This document shows, one piece after another, positions 41,362 to 50,919 of a stretch of 64,000 nucleotides of DNA. A program made the translations under genes and the position numbers. Origin of the DNA: Sessilibacter corallicola. GTDB lineage: Bacteria > Pseudomonadota > Gammaproteobacteria > Pseudomonadales > Cellvibrionaceae. Position 1 is the first letter of the stretch. The number at the start of each line of letters is the position of its first letter. The stretch is from the NCBI RefSeq assembly GCF_021290925.1, contig NZ_JAJSLX010000002.1, forward strand, positions 1,046,235-1,110,234, given 5' to 3'. The notes beneath the pieces were generated by a model, which did no database searches, had not been told where the DNA came from, and saw only the letters and a list, made by a program, of their open reading frames with translations.

Positions 41362-42633
41362 ATGAATAACCAGACGATCAAGTTATCTTTGTTCATCAAC
41401 TATTTTGTCTTTGGTATTTTGCTCAACAGTGTCGGCACTGTTATTTTGCAGGTACAAAACACCTACGGAGTAACCGAGTCGGCGGCGAGCGTCTTAGAGG
41501 CATTCAAAGACTTAAGCATCGCAATTACGTCATTTTTAGTGGCTTCTTTTGTGGTGCGCATTGGCTATAAAAAATGCATGTTGTTGGCACTGGCAATCGT
41601 AACCGTGGTTTCTCTGTTAATGCCGCAAATTCCTGTATTTTGGATGACCAAATTAATGTTCGCTGCTATCGGTATTAGCTTCGCATTAATCAAGGTCTCT
41701 GTGTTTGCGTCGCTTGGTTTAGTCACGTCTGATTCCAAAGATCACGTCAGTTGGATGAACTTTTTAGAATCATTTTTTATGGTTGGTGTGTTGTCTGGGT
41801 TTTTTGTTTTTAGTCAGTTTGTGGACGACGCAAACCCTGGCTCTATGGCCTGGTTAGATGTTTATTACTTAATTGCAGGTTTAACATTCTTCGCATTCTT
41901 GTTGATGTTGTTTACGCGTTTGGATGAATCGCAAATTCACAGCGAAGGTGACAATCCCTCGCTGGTTGAAGACTTTAGCGAAATGATTCAATTAAGTATC
42001 AAGCCGTTGGTACTGATCTTTATTGTTTGTGCATTTATTTATGTATTAATTGAACAAAGCATTATGTCGTGGTTGCCGACGTTTAATAATACCATTCTCA
42101 ATCTTCCGACATCGTTAAGCATTCAAATGGCCAGTATCTTGGCGGCGTCGACTGCCTTGGGCCGATTCGTTGCTGCGTTAGTTTTCCAGTGGGTAGACTG
42201 GTTTAAAACGCTCACTATTGCGCTGGTACTGGCAGCCGTGCTTGTGTTGATTGTTTTGCCATTGGCTGGGCAATCGTCCAATACCGTGATTACCGGTTGG
42301 TCAGATGCACCGCTTGCCGCGTTTATTTTTCCGTTGGTTGGTTTTTGTTTAGCGCCAGTTTATCCAGCCATCAATTCCGTGATTCTCTCCAGCCTGCCGG
42401 TTCGTCAGCACGCGCCTATGACGGGTTTGATTGTTGTATTTTCGGCTTTAGGTGGCACTACAGGATCGATAGTTACTGGAACGCTGTTTGAATTTTTTGG
42501 CGGTAAAACTGCATTTTATTTCTCCCTGTTACCGATTTCTTTGTTGTTGTTTTCTTTGTATTGCTTGAAGAAAAAAACATCACATTCCTCGAACACTATG
42601 AATAGTGCCGGTGCTGTCGGCTCTACGCATTAA
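41362..42633 (+). CDS. MFS sugar permease
   Basis: 423 residues, twelve hydrophobic segments, with the MFS loop motif degenerate ('VRIGYKKCMLLAL' after TM2). Similar in layout to FucP/TsgA-type sugar transporters. Encoded between the TonB receptor and a cytoplasmic trehalase with a 21-base gap to the latter; therefore probably carries intact trehalose across the inner membrane. Substrate by context only. Confidence 0.8.
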   Translation: MNNQTIKLSLFINYFVFGILLNSVGTVILQVQNTYGVTESAASVLEAFKDLSIAITSFLVASFVVRIGYKKCMLLALAIVTVVSLLMPQIPVFWMTKLMFAAIGISFALIKVSVFASLGLVTSDSKDHVSWMNFLESFFMVGVLSGFFVFSQFVDDANPGSMAWLDVYYLIAGLTFFAFLLMLFTRLDESQIHSEGDNPSLVEDFSEMIQLSIKPLVLIFIVCAFIYVLIEQSIMSWLPTFNNTILNLPTSLSIQMASILAASTALGRFVAALVFQWVDWFKTLTIALVLAAVLVLIVLPLAGQSSNTVITGWSDAPLAAFIFPLVGFCLAPVYPAINSVILSSLPVRQHAPMTGLIVVFSALGGTTGSIVTGTLFEFFGGKTAFYFSLLPISLLLFSLYCLKKKTSHSSNTMNSAGAVGSTH

Positions 42634-42654
42634 TGTATTAATTGAGTAAAAACT

Positions 42655-44199
42655 GTGTATAAACCGAGTACGATTTACGCTGATTTATTTAAAGACGTGC
42701 AATTATCTGAAATATTTTCAGATTCAAAAACGTTTGTTGATGCAATTCCCAAATACGATTGTGAAAAAATTAATCAGGATTACCAGGTTCAATCTGCCGA
42801 ACCTGATTTTGATTTATTGCATTTTGTTACCGACAATTTTCAGTTGCCTCACTATCACGAGGTCGAATCACCTTCGAATAACTCATTAGAATCTGTAAGA
42901 AGCGAAATTGAAAATCTGTGGCAACAGTTGTCTCGCGGCAATAACACACGTGATGATAAAACCTGTAGCGATAAAAAAATCGATGCGCAGTCTTCCCTAA
43001 TCAGTCTACCAAAACCGTTTATAGTGCCCGGAGGCCGTTTTAAAGAAATCTACTATTGGGATTCATACTTCACCATGCTCGGATTAATTGAATCGGGCAA
43101 ATTGTCGATGGTTGAAAGTATGATCGAAAACTTTGCTTATTTGATTGATCACGTTGGGCATATTCCCAATGGTAACCGCTCTTACTACGCCACGCGCTCG
43201 CAATTACCTTTGTTTGCCTTGATGGTTGAACTGTTCGCCGAGCAGCAACAAGACGAGGCGATCTACACTCGATATCTACCGCAATTAGAAAAAGAATACG
43301 CATTTTGGATGGCAGGGGCGGAGTCTTTGTTGAATCACGGAGACTCAGAAAAACGGGTTATTAAGTACCAAGATACTTTCCTAAATCGGTATTGGGATGA
43401 ATCCTGTGCGCCTCGCGACGAAAGCTATTTGGAAGACATTCGCTTAGCCAACGAGTGTGATTGCCAAGCGTCGGATCTGTTCAGAAACTTACGAGCAGCG
43501 TGCGAATCGGGCTGGGATTTTTCTTCTCGCTGGTTGAGTGACTACACCTCGTTACATTCCATCAATACAACCCAGATTATTCCCATCGATCTTAATGTTG
43601 TTATGTTTAAGCTGGAATCTGTATTGGCTAAATCGTACACATTGGAGGATAACCATTCAGCCGCTGATCGCATAAGTCAGCAAGCCAAACGCCGCAAAAC
43701 ACTTATTCAAGAGCTATTTTTCAGTGAAGAGCAAGAGAGCTTTGTGGACTTAACCCTCAATGATTTTTCGCAGTCTCCGGTATTGTCAATTGCAACCTCA
43801 GTGCCGTTATTTTTTAAGGTCGCTACCGATAATCAAGCCGAGGCGGTTGCAAAAACTATCCGAGAAAAACTGTTAAAACTCGGCGGCTGGGTGACGACAG
43901 AACAGGTCACTGGGCAACAGTGGGATTCCCCCAATGGTTGGGCGCCCATGCAATGGTTTACGTATCAAGGTTTACGTAATTATGGATTTAATGACGATGC
44001 CGTTGAAGGTGCATTACGATGGGTGAAAAATAATGTCGATACCTATCACACGACAGGAAAATTTTGGGAGAAGTACAACGTAGAATCCGTTGGTTGTTCA
44101 GGTTCTGGGGGAGAATATTCCGTTCAGGAAGGTTTTGGTTGGACCAACGGGGTTCTACTGAAATTTATGAATGAACTGGATGTTGGCGATTACAATTAA
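42655..44199 (+). CDS. treF: Cytoplasmic alpha,alpha-trehalase (GH37)
   Basis: 514 residues starting at GTG 42655; no signal peptide, so cytoplasmic. Both GH37 signatures are present: 'PGGRFKEIYYWDSYF' (about 126-140) and 'QWDSPNGWAPMQW' (about 422). The catalytic Asp in 'SGWDFSSRW' and Glu near 'QEGFGWTNG' are kept. Hydrolyses trehalose to two glucose molecules. Length and lack of leader fit TreF rather than periplasmic TreA. Last gene of the locus. Confidence 0.93.
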   Translation: MYKPSTIYADLFKDVQLSEIFSDSKTFVDAIPKYDCEKINQDYQVQSAEPDFDLLHFVTDNFQLPHYHEVESPSNNSLESVRSEIENLWQQLSRGNNTRDDKTCSDKKIDAQSSLISLPKPFIVPGGRFKEIYYWDSYFTMLGLIESGKLSMVESMIENFAYLIDHVGHIPNGNRSYYATRSQLPLFALMVELFAEQQQDEAIYTRYLPQLEKEYAFWMAGAESLLNHGDSEKRVIKYQDTFLNRYWDESCAPRDESYLEDIRLANECDCQASDLFRNLRAACESGWDFSSRWLSDYTSLHSINTTQIIPIDLNVVMFKLESVLAKSYTLEDNHSAADRISQQAKRRKTLIQELFFSEEQESFVDLTLNDFSQSPVLSIATSVPLFFKVATDNQAEAVAKTIREKLLKLGGWVTTEQVTGQQWDSPNGWAPMQWFTYQGLRNYGFNDDAVEGALRWVKNNVDTYHTTGKFWEKYNVESVGCSGSGGEYSVQEGFGWTNGVLLKFMNELDVGDYN

Positions 44200-44220
44200 T
44201 CCAAAGAATCATTATTTAGC

Positions 44221-44253
44221 ATTTACTTACTGTTGAGAGTACAGTAAGTAAAT
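44221..44253. terminator. Bidirectional hairpin between convergent genes
   Basis: ATTTACTTACTGT and ACAGTAAGTAAAT form a perfect 13-base stem with a 7-base loop, located at the junction of the trehalase and the convergent kinase gene, partly inside the latter's last codons. AT-rich both sides; likely ends both transcripts. Confidence 0.6.
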
Positions 44254-45957
44254 AATAATGACCGTTAAAAGAGCAGACAGCCCTTGCCAAAATAAAACCG
44301 GATTTCGCTCAATTAATGGTGCCTTCGTTTGGTTGACGAAGGCCTTATTGGGATAACGTAAATCGGTTAAGAATTCACTGGTTACCTCATAACGTTTGCC
44401 TGGGTCGGTATTTAGCGCTTTGCGTAACGTAAAATCTACCCACGCTGGCGTTTCTCTATTTTCATCCAACACACTTCGATACTTTAACCGTTTTTGTGCG
44501 GAACGACTGCGGGTTTTGGCGATTTCAGTACCGTAAGGCAGTCGTCCAGATAACATTTGATAGGCGATCACAGCAAGCGAAAACTGATCTGACAACGACG
44601 TCCCATATTCGCCAATAAAGTATTCCGGTGCCGTGTATTGAGCCGTACCTAGAATTTCGTTGCGACTCATCGTCGAAGAAATTTCCTCCAGTCCGGCAAC
44701 CCAAGTTGAACCAAAATCGATAATTTTTACGGTTCCGGTATTATCAATCATGATATTTTCTGGGCGTAAATCTTGGTGCAGCATTTCTAAACGGTGAAAC
44801 GCTAACAAACCTTTCGCGATTTGCTCGATGATTTCTCGTACCTGTTCAAGGCTGGGTTTGGGATTATCAATCATCCATTGAGTTAATGTTTGCCCCTCAA
44901 TGTATTCCGTAGCAACGTAAATGTACGTTTTAGGACGAGTGAGCCTGCACGGTTTTAACACATGTGCACTGTTGATGCGTTGAGCAATCCATTCTTCAAT
45001 TAAAAAACGCTCTAAAAATTGTTCGTTGTTTTGGTATTCTTGCGCAGGCGCTTTCAACACCATTTGTTGTTTAGTTGTGTTATCAACCACCAAATAAACG
45101 TGGCTGCGTGCGCTGTGATAGAGCGGGCGAATAATAGAGAAGCCATCAAACTGTTGTCGCGCTTCCAATACCGGCGGGAATGACAACTGGTGCACGGATT
45201 GCGAAATTTCGGATGCGTCCAAACTGGGCAGATCATCAACGCAGAGAATTTGAAAGGTTAAATTGTCGTTACTGCCTTTGTCGTGGGCGAGTTGAACAAT
45301 CTTCTTTGCGGCTAAATCCAGATCATCACTGTGTTGATGAAAAATAGACGTCATTTCTTCATCGGTTAAAAACTCGTAAATTCCATCGGTTGTCAGAAAA
45401 AATGTACTGCCAGCTTCAATAGCAATTTGGGAGTAATCAAAATCGACAAATTCCCCCATGCCCATTGCTCGCTGAAGATAATGTTGGCTACTCGATACAT
45501 AAATGCGGTGTTCTTTGGTTAGTGTTTCTAAAGAATTACCGTGCAGTTGATAAATCCGTGAATCACCCACATGGAATACGTGTGCAGTCGACGACTTGAT
45601 CACCATTCCACTGAAGGTACAAACATAGCCTTTGTCTAAATTATAACGGTAGCTGCTGCGCCGAGTTTGGGAATACAGCCAGGAATTAATCGCATTTAAC
45701 ACACACTGTACGGATTTTTTTACACTCCAAGATTCCGACGTGCTGTAGTAATCATCAAAAAAGCTGGTAACCGCGGTGCGACTGGCTTCTTGACTGACGT
45801 TACTGCTACTGATGCCGTCTGCCAAAGCAATGGCAACGCCCTTGGTATTGAGTGCAGCGTCTTCTGGAATACAGACACCGTGATAATCTTGGTTAACGGC
45901 TTTGCGGCCCTTATCACTGAATTGGCCCGTACGTATTTTTAGTGTGTTATTCATCAT
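44227..45957 (-). CDS. PP2C phosphatase - Ser/Thr kinase fusion, membrane anchored
   Basis: 576 residues. Residues 1-240 are PP2C with 'NQDYHG', 'ALADGISS', 'VGDSRIYQL', 'TTDGIYEFL' and 'NDNLTFQIL' metal-binding motifs. Residues 270-540 are a Hanks-type kinase with Lys in 'MVLKAP', 'HQDLRPENIM' and 'DFGSTW', and 'GTAQYTAPEY'; the Gly-rich loop is degenerate. A C-terminal membrane helix ('WQGLSALLTVIIIYLLYS') anchors it. The same fusion accompanies nitrite/nitrate assimilation genes in pseudomonads, and here a FocA/NirC transporter lies upstream. Its ribosome site (AGAGG) falls inside a MITE-like element that begins 4 bases before the ATG. Confidence 0.88.
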   Translation of the reverse strand: MMNNTLKIRTGQFSDKGRKAVNQDYHGVCIPEDAALNTKGVAIALADGISSSNVSQEASRTAVTSFFDDYYSTSESWSVKKSVQCVLNAINSWLYSQTRRSSYRYNLDKGYVCTFSGMVIKSSTAHVFHVGDSRIYQLHGNSLETLTKEHRIYVSSSQHYLQRAMGMGEFVDFDYSQIAIEAGSTFFLTTDGIYEFLTDEEMTSIFHQHSDDLDLAAKKIVQLAHDKGSNDNLTFQILCVDDLPSLDASEISQSVHQLSFPPVLEARQQFDGFSIIRPLYHSARSHVYLVVDNTTKQQMVLKAPAQEYQNNEQFLERFLIEEWIAQRINSAHVLKPCRLTRPKTYIYVATEYIEGQTLTQWMIDNPKPSLEQVREIIEQIAKGLLAFHRLEMLHQDLRPENIMIDNTGTVKIIDFGSTWVAGLEEISSTMSRNEILGTAQYTAPEYFIGEYGTSLSDQFSLAVIAYQMLSGRLPYGTEIAKTRSRSAQKRLKYRSVLDENRETPAWVDFTLRKALNTDPGKRYEVTSEFLTDLRYPNKAFVNQTKAPLIERNPVLFWQGLSALLTVIIIYLLYSQQ

Positions 45958-45960
45958 TAT

Positions 45961-46232
45961 GGGAGCCTCTGATTAATCTCAAGATCACTCAGGCCGTTGA
46001 GTTTTTCCTTAATAATTCCTGATCATAAAGTTCTAACGGGTTAAATCTACAAAGTACAACAGGAAAAACCTGCAAGCCCCTGGGGGCGAGAGCTCAAGCG
46101 CACATTTGCGGCGTTGCCGTTTTTATTAAGGCCACACTGTCTGTTATAGAAAGGGCCATTAATTGCAAACGGCGCCTTGCAACTGCACGCTTGAGATCAC
46201 GCTGAGTAATTTTGAGATTAATCAGAGGCTCC
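45961..46232. mobile_element. MITE-like element with 31-bp terminal inverted repeats
   Basis: The ends GGAGCCTCTGATTAATCTCA (left, 45962 on) and its complement (right, up to 46231) match at about 29 of 31 positions. The 272-base interior has a further subterminal inverted repeat (TCAAGCG...CGCTTGA region) and no coding capacity. It fills almost the entire gap between the transporter's terminator and the kinase start codon. No clear target duplication is seen. GCCTCTG ends are reminiscent of IS5-group elements; the parent transposase is not in the window. Confidence 0.7.
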
Positions 46233-46241
46233 TAAATAAAT

Positions 46242-46272
46242 AAACCCAGAGTTCTGTAAGAACCCTGGGTTT
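46242..46272 (-). terminator. Terminator after FocA/NirC transporter gene
   Basis: On the minus strand AAACCCAGGGTTCT pairs with AGAACTCTGGGTTT (one mismatch), followed by ATTTATTTA. It ends the transporter transcript 34 bases after the stop. Confidence 0.65.
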
Positions 46273-46305
46273 GGATAAGCTAAAAATCAATAAGTACTAA
46301 ATTGA

Positions 46306-47148
46306 TTACAGTGCAGCTACCGCATCTGCTTTTTTATCTTTTGCAGTACGTGCTTTGCTTTCACGAACGTGAGTGAAATAAATTGGTAATCCTACCAATA
46401 AGAATCCACCTACTAGGTTACCCAAAGCGGTTGGGATTTCATTCCATAGGAAGTAATCCACCAAGTTAAAATCGCCACCCATAATTAGAGAGAATGGGAA
46501 AAGGAACATGTTCACGATAGAGTGTTCGAAAACCATGTAGAAGAACAACATGATTGGCATCCACATCGCGAAAATTTTACTGATTGCTGAGGTGGAAATC
46601 ATTGCACCAACAACACCCATCGACACCATCCAGTTACACAACATGCCGCGAATAAAGATAGTAAACCAACCGAGAACACCGTGTTCTTTGTAGCCTAATG
46701 TCCGCGATTCACCGATTGTTGCCACTTTTTCGGCTACCGCGCCGCCGTCAATTTGATAACCGTAGGTTAAAATAAACGAGGCAAAAAATGCGGTCGTGAG
46801 TGCACCTGCGAAGTTTCCTAAAAATACCAAACCCCAGTTGCGAAGCAGACCAGACATATCACAACCAGGTCTTTTATCAATAAGTGCGAGAGGTACTAGA
46901 GTAAATACACCGGTCAACAAATCGAACTTCATCAGATACAACATGATAAATCCGACTGGGAATAAAACCGCGCCGAGAACTGGGTTACCGGTTTTGGTAA
47001 TGACTGTGATAGCAAAAAATGCTGCAAGGCCAAGAATGGCTCCAGCCATAAAAGCACGAATAAACGTGTCTTTGGTTGACATAAATATTTTTTGCTCGCC
47101 TGCGTCTACCATTTTTTTGGCAAACTCGCTTGGTTCTAAATAAGCCAT
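46306..47148 (-). CDS. Formate/nitrite transporter family channel (FocA/NirC)
   Basis: 280 residues from ATG 47148, which has TAGGAG 10 bases upstream; a longer form is unsupported. Six to seven membrane segments and FNT motifs such as 'GNFAGALTTAFFAS', 'RGMLCNWMVSMGVVGA' and 'FEHSIVNMFLFPFSLIMG'. A pentameric channel for formate, nitrite or related small anions. The linked kinase/phosphatase suggests nitrite; no nitrite reductase is seen in the window. Confidence 0.88.
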   Translation of the reverse strand: MAYLEPSEFAKKMVDAGEQKIFMSTKDTFIRAFMAGAILGLAAFFAITVITKTGNPVLGAVLFPVGFIMLYLMKFDLLTGVFTLVPLALIDKRPGCDMSGLLRNWGLVFLGNFAGALTTAFFASFILTYGYQIDGGAVAEKVATIGESRTLGYKEHGVLGWFTIFIRGMLCNWMVSMGVVGAMISTSAISKIFAMWMPIMLFFYMVFEHSIVNMFLFPFSLIMGGDFNLVDYFLWNEIPTALGNLVGGFLLVGLPIYFTHVRESKARTAKDKKADAVAAL

Positions 47149-47579
47149 TGTGAAATTACTCCTAATATAAGTGTTAAGGTGCCAACTGATATTGCTGCGG
47201 TTCAGAATCATTAGTTTTATTTGGAGGCAACACAGACCTCGCAATTAAAATGCCAAAAGGCATATACACAGCAAATAGCCATTTAATCGGTATATTTAGA
47301 TCAATATTGGAGTGGATTGCACCAATTTAGAGGTTGAAATTTATTTGTGCACCTGAATCGATTATCCAATACAGCTGAATAGTGATTGAAATGGGGAGTT
47401 TTTGTGGCAGGTAATGCTAAGTGGCTTATTTTGGGGCGAACTGTTAAGAGTCGCGGTTAATAATCAATTTTTACTGACTCAACGGCGCAAATGGCAAAGA
47501 TAGAATTCTCGGGACAATTCATTGGTACCAATTACGGTACCAATGGTTTTATTGGGGGCTGGCTTTATATCCGATAGCT
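47149..47579. other. Gap between transporter and YcaO gene, with perfect inverted repeat
   Basis: No gene is seen. CATTGGTACC (47520-47529) and GGTACCAATG (47536-47545) form a 10-base dyad with a 6-base centre, 35 bases past the YcaO stop. It could end that transcript (no U-run) or be an operator for the transporter. The stretch nearer 47149 holds the transporter promoter; no clear FNR or NtrC site was found. Confidence 0.4.
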
Positions 47580-49679
47580 TTATATCAACAGAGGGGTGGG
47601 GTTGAGAGAATTCTCAGTATTACATTCTTCAAGCCAACCCATTTTTAAAGGAACCGTATACAGTCGCTCGTTTCCGAATTCCGGCCAGATATGGCAAAGT
47701 CCAGGTGTGAACACCTTCACACAGCACAATGGTGATTCCTTCCTATTATAGTTAAGTACGAGTGTTTCAATATTACATTCCGAAAGCGCTTGTACTATGG
47801 AATTAATGTCTGTTTTGAAATTACCGGTTGGTTGAATTTTGTATTCGGCTGGAGCAGCAGATGCGTTGGGGCATAAAAATTCACTTTCATAAAAATTATT
47901 AAAATCAAATACAGCACTGTTTTTATGTTTAATCGCCAATATTTGGCAAAGTTCCGTCAGTGCTCGCTGAGCTGCCAATAGCGGTTGTAGATGACAACCA
48001 AAACCAAAGCACATTTGTTGAGTCTTCTTATCTTTGCATACGGCTACCATAACCGGAATACCTAGATCACTTGTGATGTCTAGCACCCAATATTCGTATT
48101 TATCCGAAAATGTTTGTTCGAATATTTCTCTGTGCTTACCGGGTATTTGGTCTAAATTGTAGGAGGCTCTAGAAATTTGGTTGTACCACCAGATTGCCGA
48201 AGCATCGCGCTCAATTAATTCAAACAACCCTTGTAAAACAGCTTCTTCAACGCTATTGCCAGAAGCACAGCCATTCGAGTTCCAACGGCCGAATTTTGAA
48301 TCCAATAACGGTGTGTACTTGTAACACTTCACTGCTGGAATTTGCACTTCGTTACTGTGAGTTAATGACCAAATCTTTTTCCAATAGATAGGCGTATTGT
48401 CATAACGCAACGTGCGTAAATCTGCACTGGAGTTTTCGTATTCTGCTCGATAGTGATCGTATTGATAATCGCTTAAATGGTGTAATTGATTAAAAAGATA
48501 ATACCGTCCTTCAATTTCTTGAGGCGAAGCTAAGGTAAATTCTTTGATATCCTGATCATCAAATAAAGCTGCTTGCCTTTCTAATGCTTCTGACAAAGCG
48601 CTGGCCTGGCTTTGTTCTTTGGTGATTCCTTTTCCTAAACAGATTTGCAGATAACTATCCTCAATAGAGTACTCATCTGTCTCTGGGTACGGAGTCGTGC
48701 TAAATGCAGTTTTATAGATGGTAATTAAAGGATTAGTTTCGGCTCCGATGGTCGTAAAATAAGTAATTAAACCACTGATTGGGCTCACATACGATGATAT
48801 ACGCTCTACCGTATCGGACGGATGAACAATACGCGATCCACCGTCTTCTGAAAACTGGCTACTAGAATCGTTCAGTTGTACTTCAACGGTGTTGCCATTA
48901 TTTTTATCAGTGAGAGGAAGCAAACCCGGATGGTGGTCAATCGTATTCTTTTGACTGTTAATGACAGCGAGTGTCGATCTGGAATCATCTATCATTGAAG
49001 CCAAACAGTGTGCGATTAATTGCTCCTGTTTCTGTCCTAGTTTTGATTTTTGTTCAAACGGAAAGTATTGATAGCTTTCATTTACACCTTGACGTTGAAA
49101 GAATTTTTTTACAGATTGATTGTTTTCTACTCGTTGACATAGCTTGTTGAAGTTTTCTCTTTTCGAACCAAAAAACAGCGGGCTTATCCAATAGTTTTCC
49201 CCGGTAATTTTAATAACACAATTTAGATTGTCATTAGAAAATTGATCTGAAATGCTCGGAGTTAGAAAATCGTCAGTGAAAATAACGGTTAGCTTTGGCG
49301 TATCTTTGTGTTTTTTATAGATGCCGTGGACAATTTCAATCCATAGATTTTTCCAGTATTCGTGTGCACATGAATAATTGACTAAATCCCAGTGCTCGAA
49401 CGTATGGCGTGCCATCTTTATTGACGTCGGAGTGACGTATTTATGCTCATCTGTGGTGTGGCAGAGAATATTATTTTTAATTAATCCATACACCTGTGAG
49501 TTGTATGCGGAAAAATTGAGGGCTTGGCTGTTAGATTTGTGTTTATCAAACAATGATTGAATAAAAGGGTATGATTTTTCTGTCAGAAAAAAGCAATCAA
49601 GCTCTGAAATAGCGTATACGCCTTTTCCAGGGATAGAGAATGTTATAAAACGAGGATGAAACTGTAGAGGTATATGCAT
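47580..49679 (-). CDS. TOMM cyclodehydratase: docking domain fused to YcaO
   Basis: 699 residues. The first 270 form a leader-docking/E1-like scaffold without visible zinc Cys pairs; the remainder is YcaO with the ATP-binding helices 'QASALSEALERQAA' (about 360) and 'NGCASGNSVEEAVLQGLFELIERDA' (about 469-493). The C-terminus 'NPTPLLI' is a weak form of the Pro-rich tail seen in azoline-forming YcaO. YcaO enzymes use ATP to turn Cys/Ser/Thr of a precursor into thiazoline/oxazoline rings. Fused docking-YcaO proteins accompany the kinase/cyclase fusion and BMA_0021-type precursors in Burkholderia, all three being present here. Confidence 0.88.
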   Translation of the reverse strand: MHIPLQFHPRFITFSIPGKGVYAISELDCFFLTEKSYPFIQSLFDKHKSNSQALNFSAYNSQVYGLIKNNILCHTTDEHKYVTPTSIKMARHTFEHWDLVNYSCAHEYWKNLWIEIVHGIYKKHKDTPKLTVIFTDDFLTPSISDQFSNDNLNCVIKITGENYWISPLFFGSKRENFNKLCQRVENNQSVKKFFQRQGVNESYQYFPFEQKSKLGQKQEQLIAHCLASMIDDSRSTLAVINSQKNTIDHHPGLLPLTDKNNGNTVEVQLNDSSSQFSEDGGSRIVHPSDTVERISSYVSPISGLITYFTTIGAETNPLITIYKTAFSTTPYPETDEYSIEDSYLQICLGKGITKEQSQASALSEALERQAALFDDQDIKEFTLASPQEIEGRYYLFNQLHHLSDYQYDHYRAEYENSSADLRTLRYDNTPIYWKKIWSLTHSNEVQIPAVKCYKYTPLLDSKFGRWNSNGCASGNSVEEAVLQGLFELIERDASAIWWYNQISRASYNLDQIPGKHREIFEQTFSDKYEYWVLDITSDLGIPVMVAVCKDKKTQQMCFGFGCHLQPLLAAQRALTELCQILAIKHKNSAVFDFNNFYESEFLCPNASAAPAEYKIQPTGNFKTDINSIVQALSECNIETLVLNYNRKESPLCCVKVFTPGLCHIWPEFGNERLYTVPLKMGWLEECNTENSLNPTPLLI

Positions 49680-49719
49680 AGTATTCGAAGCTTGATTGTT
49701 TGTTATGATCTACTGGTTT

Positions 49720-50865
49720 TTAAATAGTAAAGAAATTTGTAGCGTTTTGATTGAGTATGATGCTGATTTCTTCTTCTTTTAATTGAAATTTTTCCGTTAA
49801 ATTTCCATTAAGATCGAATTGTATGTGATCCATATGTGGAAAATCCGAACCATAAAGTAGTTTTTCTACACCAATTATTTTAATTACTTCATCTAAGCAA
49901 GGTTCACCAATTTCTATCGTTATCCAACAATTACGTTTGAAATATTCTGACGGTAACATAGTGATATGATTTTTAATTAAGCTTGGAAACTCAGGGTAAC
50001 AAATATTATCCAAGCGCCATAACCACGATGGCAACCACGAAGCGCCGGCTTCTAAAAAAGCGATTTTTAGTGTTGGATTTTTTTCGAGCACACCGGAATC
50101 CAATAATGACAAAAAGGCCATTTGAATTTCCATTGGATGTGAACACGCATGCATGGCAAAGCGTGTATTAAATCGTTGTTTGCCGGCGACATCGGGTTGG
50201 GCTAGATGCGTTCCGCCATGAAGCGAAACACTGACATTATGTTCGGCACAACACTGCCAAAAATGCTCATAACTCGGATCGCCTAGCGTCAACCCTTGAA
50301 TAGGTTCCGGTCGAAGCGTGATATTTTTCCAGCCTTTTTCCAGAATGGTTTCCAATTGATTTACCATAGTAGAAGGATCGTGACGGCTAATTACTCCCAC
50401 CGGTATTAATCGATTTTTATCGGCGTCACAGTAGTCTTCTAGCCAATTATTATAACCCTGTGCGTAGGCTATAGATGTTTCAGAATCGACAGCGTTGTGA
50501 TTGACAATGTATCCAGTAAACGTTGGGAAAATACTGGCGCTATAAATTCCAGATTTATCCATTGATGTAAGTTGCGAGGAACCTGAAATGGTTTGGTGTA
50601 AGTTATCAGCAAGTTCATCACTTTGATCTCTAGTACCTGATAATAACGTGTCCGTCCAATTATCCAATACAGGTTTGCCAGCGATAAAATACTCACTGGT
50701 ATTCGTCTTTGAGCCAGCAGAAGGGGTTATCCCCTTCTGCAATGCTAAACGAAGCTCCACGGGAGAGCGTTTGTAGTACTTAGTTGCCACGTATTCAGAC
50801 CATACTTTATTGGGTTCGATTAAGTGGCGGTCGCAATCGTGTATTTTTTGTGCTTCGTTAAACAT
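49720..50865 (-). CDS. Amidohydrolase (COG2159 type) in TOMM locus
   Basis: 381 residues. Amidohydrolase-2 features: 'HDCDRHLIEP' (metal-binding Asp-x-His), 'VSLHGGTHLA', 'HACSHPMEIQMAFLSLLDSGVLEKNPTLKIAFLEAG' and 'LLYGSDFPHMDH' with the catalytic Asp. Related enzymes are decarboxylases or hydrolases. Within the operon (gaps of 40 and 54 bases) it may tailor or cleave the modified peptide; that is inference. Confidence 0.8.
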   Translation of the reverse strand: MFNEAQKIHDCDRHLIEPNKVWSEYVATKYYKRSPVELRLALQKGITPSAGSKTNTSEYFIAGKPVLDNWTDTLLSGTRDQSDELADNLHQTISGSSQLTSMDKSGIYSASIFPTFTGYIVNHNAVDSETSIAYAQGYNNWLEDYCDADKNRLIPVGVISRHDPSTMVNQLETILEKGWKNITLRPEPIQGLTLGDPSYEHFWQCCAEHNVSVSLHGGTHLAQPDVAGKQRFNTRFAMHACSHPMEIQMAFLSLLDSGVLEKNPTLKIAFLEAGASWLPSWLWRLDNICYPEFPSLIKNHITMLPSEYFKRNCWITIEIGEPCLDEVIKIIGVEKLLYGSDFPHMDHIQFDLNGNLTEKFQLKEEEISIILNQNATNFFTI

Positions 50866-50919
50866 GTTAATTTTAAACCTGTTGTTTCTTCGATAGTTAT
50901 ATTGATATAAGTCCTACAA

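Noticed and set aside
46796..47143. 115-codon plus-strand frame
   Set aside because: Antisense to the FocA/NirC transporter, which has clear membrane and family motifs.
47580..49679. YcaO gene as the ribosomal S12 modification factor (E. coli ycaO)
   Set aside because: The N-terminal docking region, length and neighbours (kinase/cyclase fusion, precursor-like gene) fit TOMM cyclodehydratase instead.
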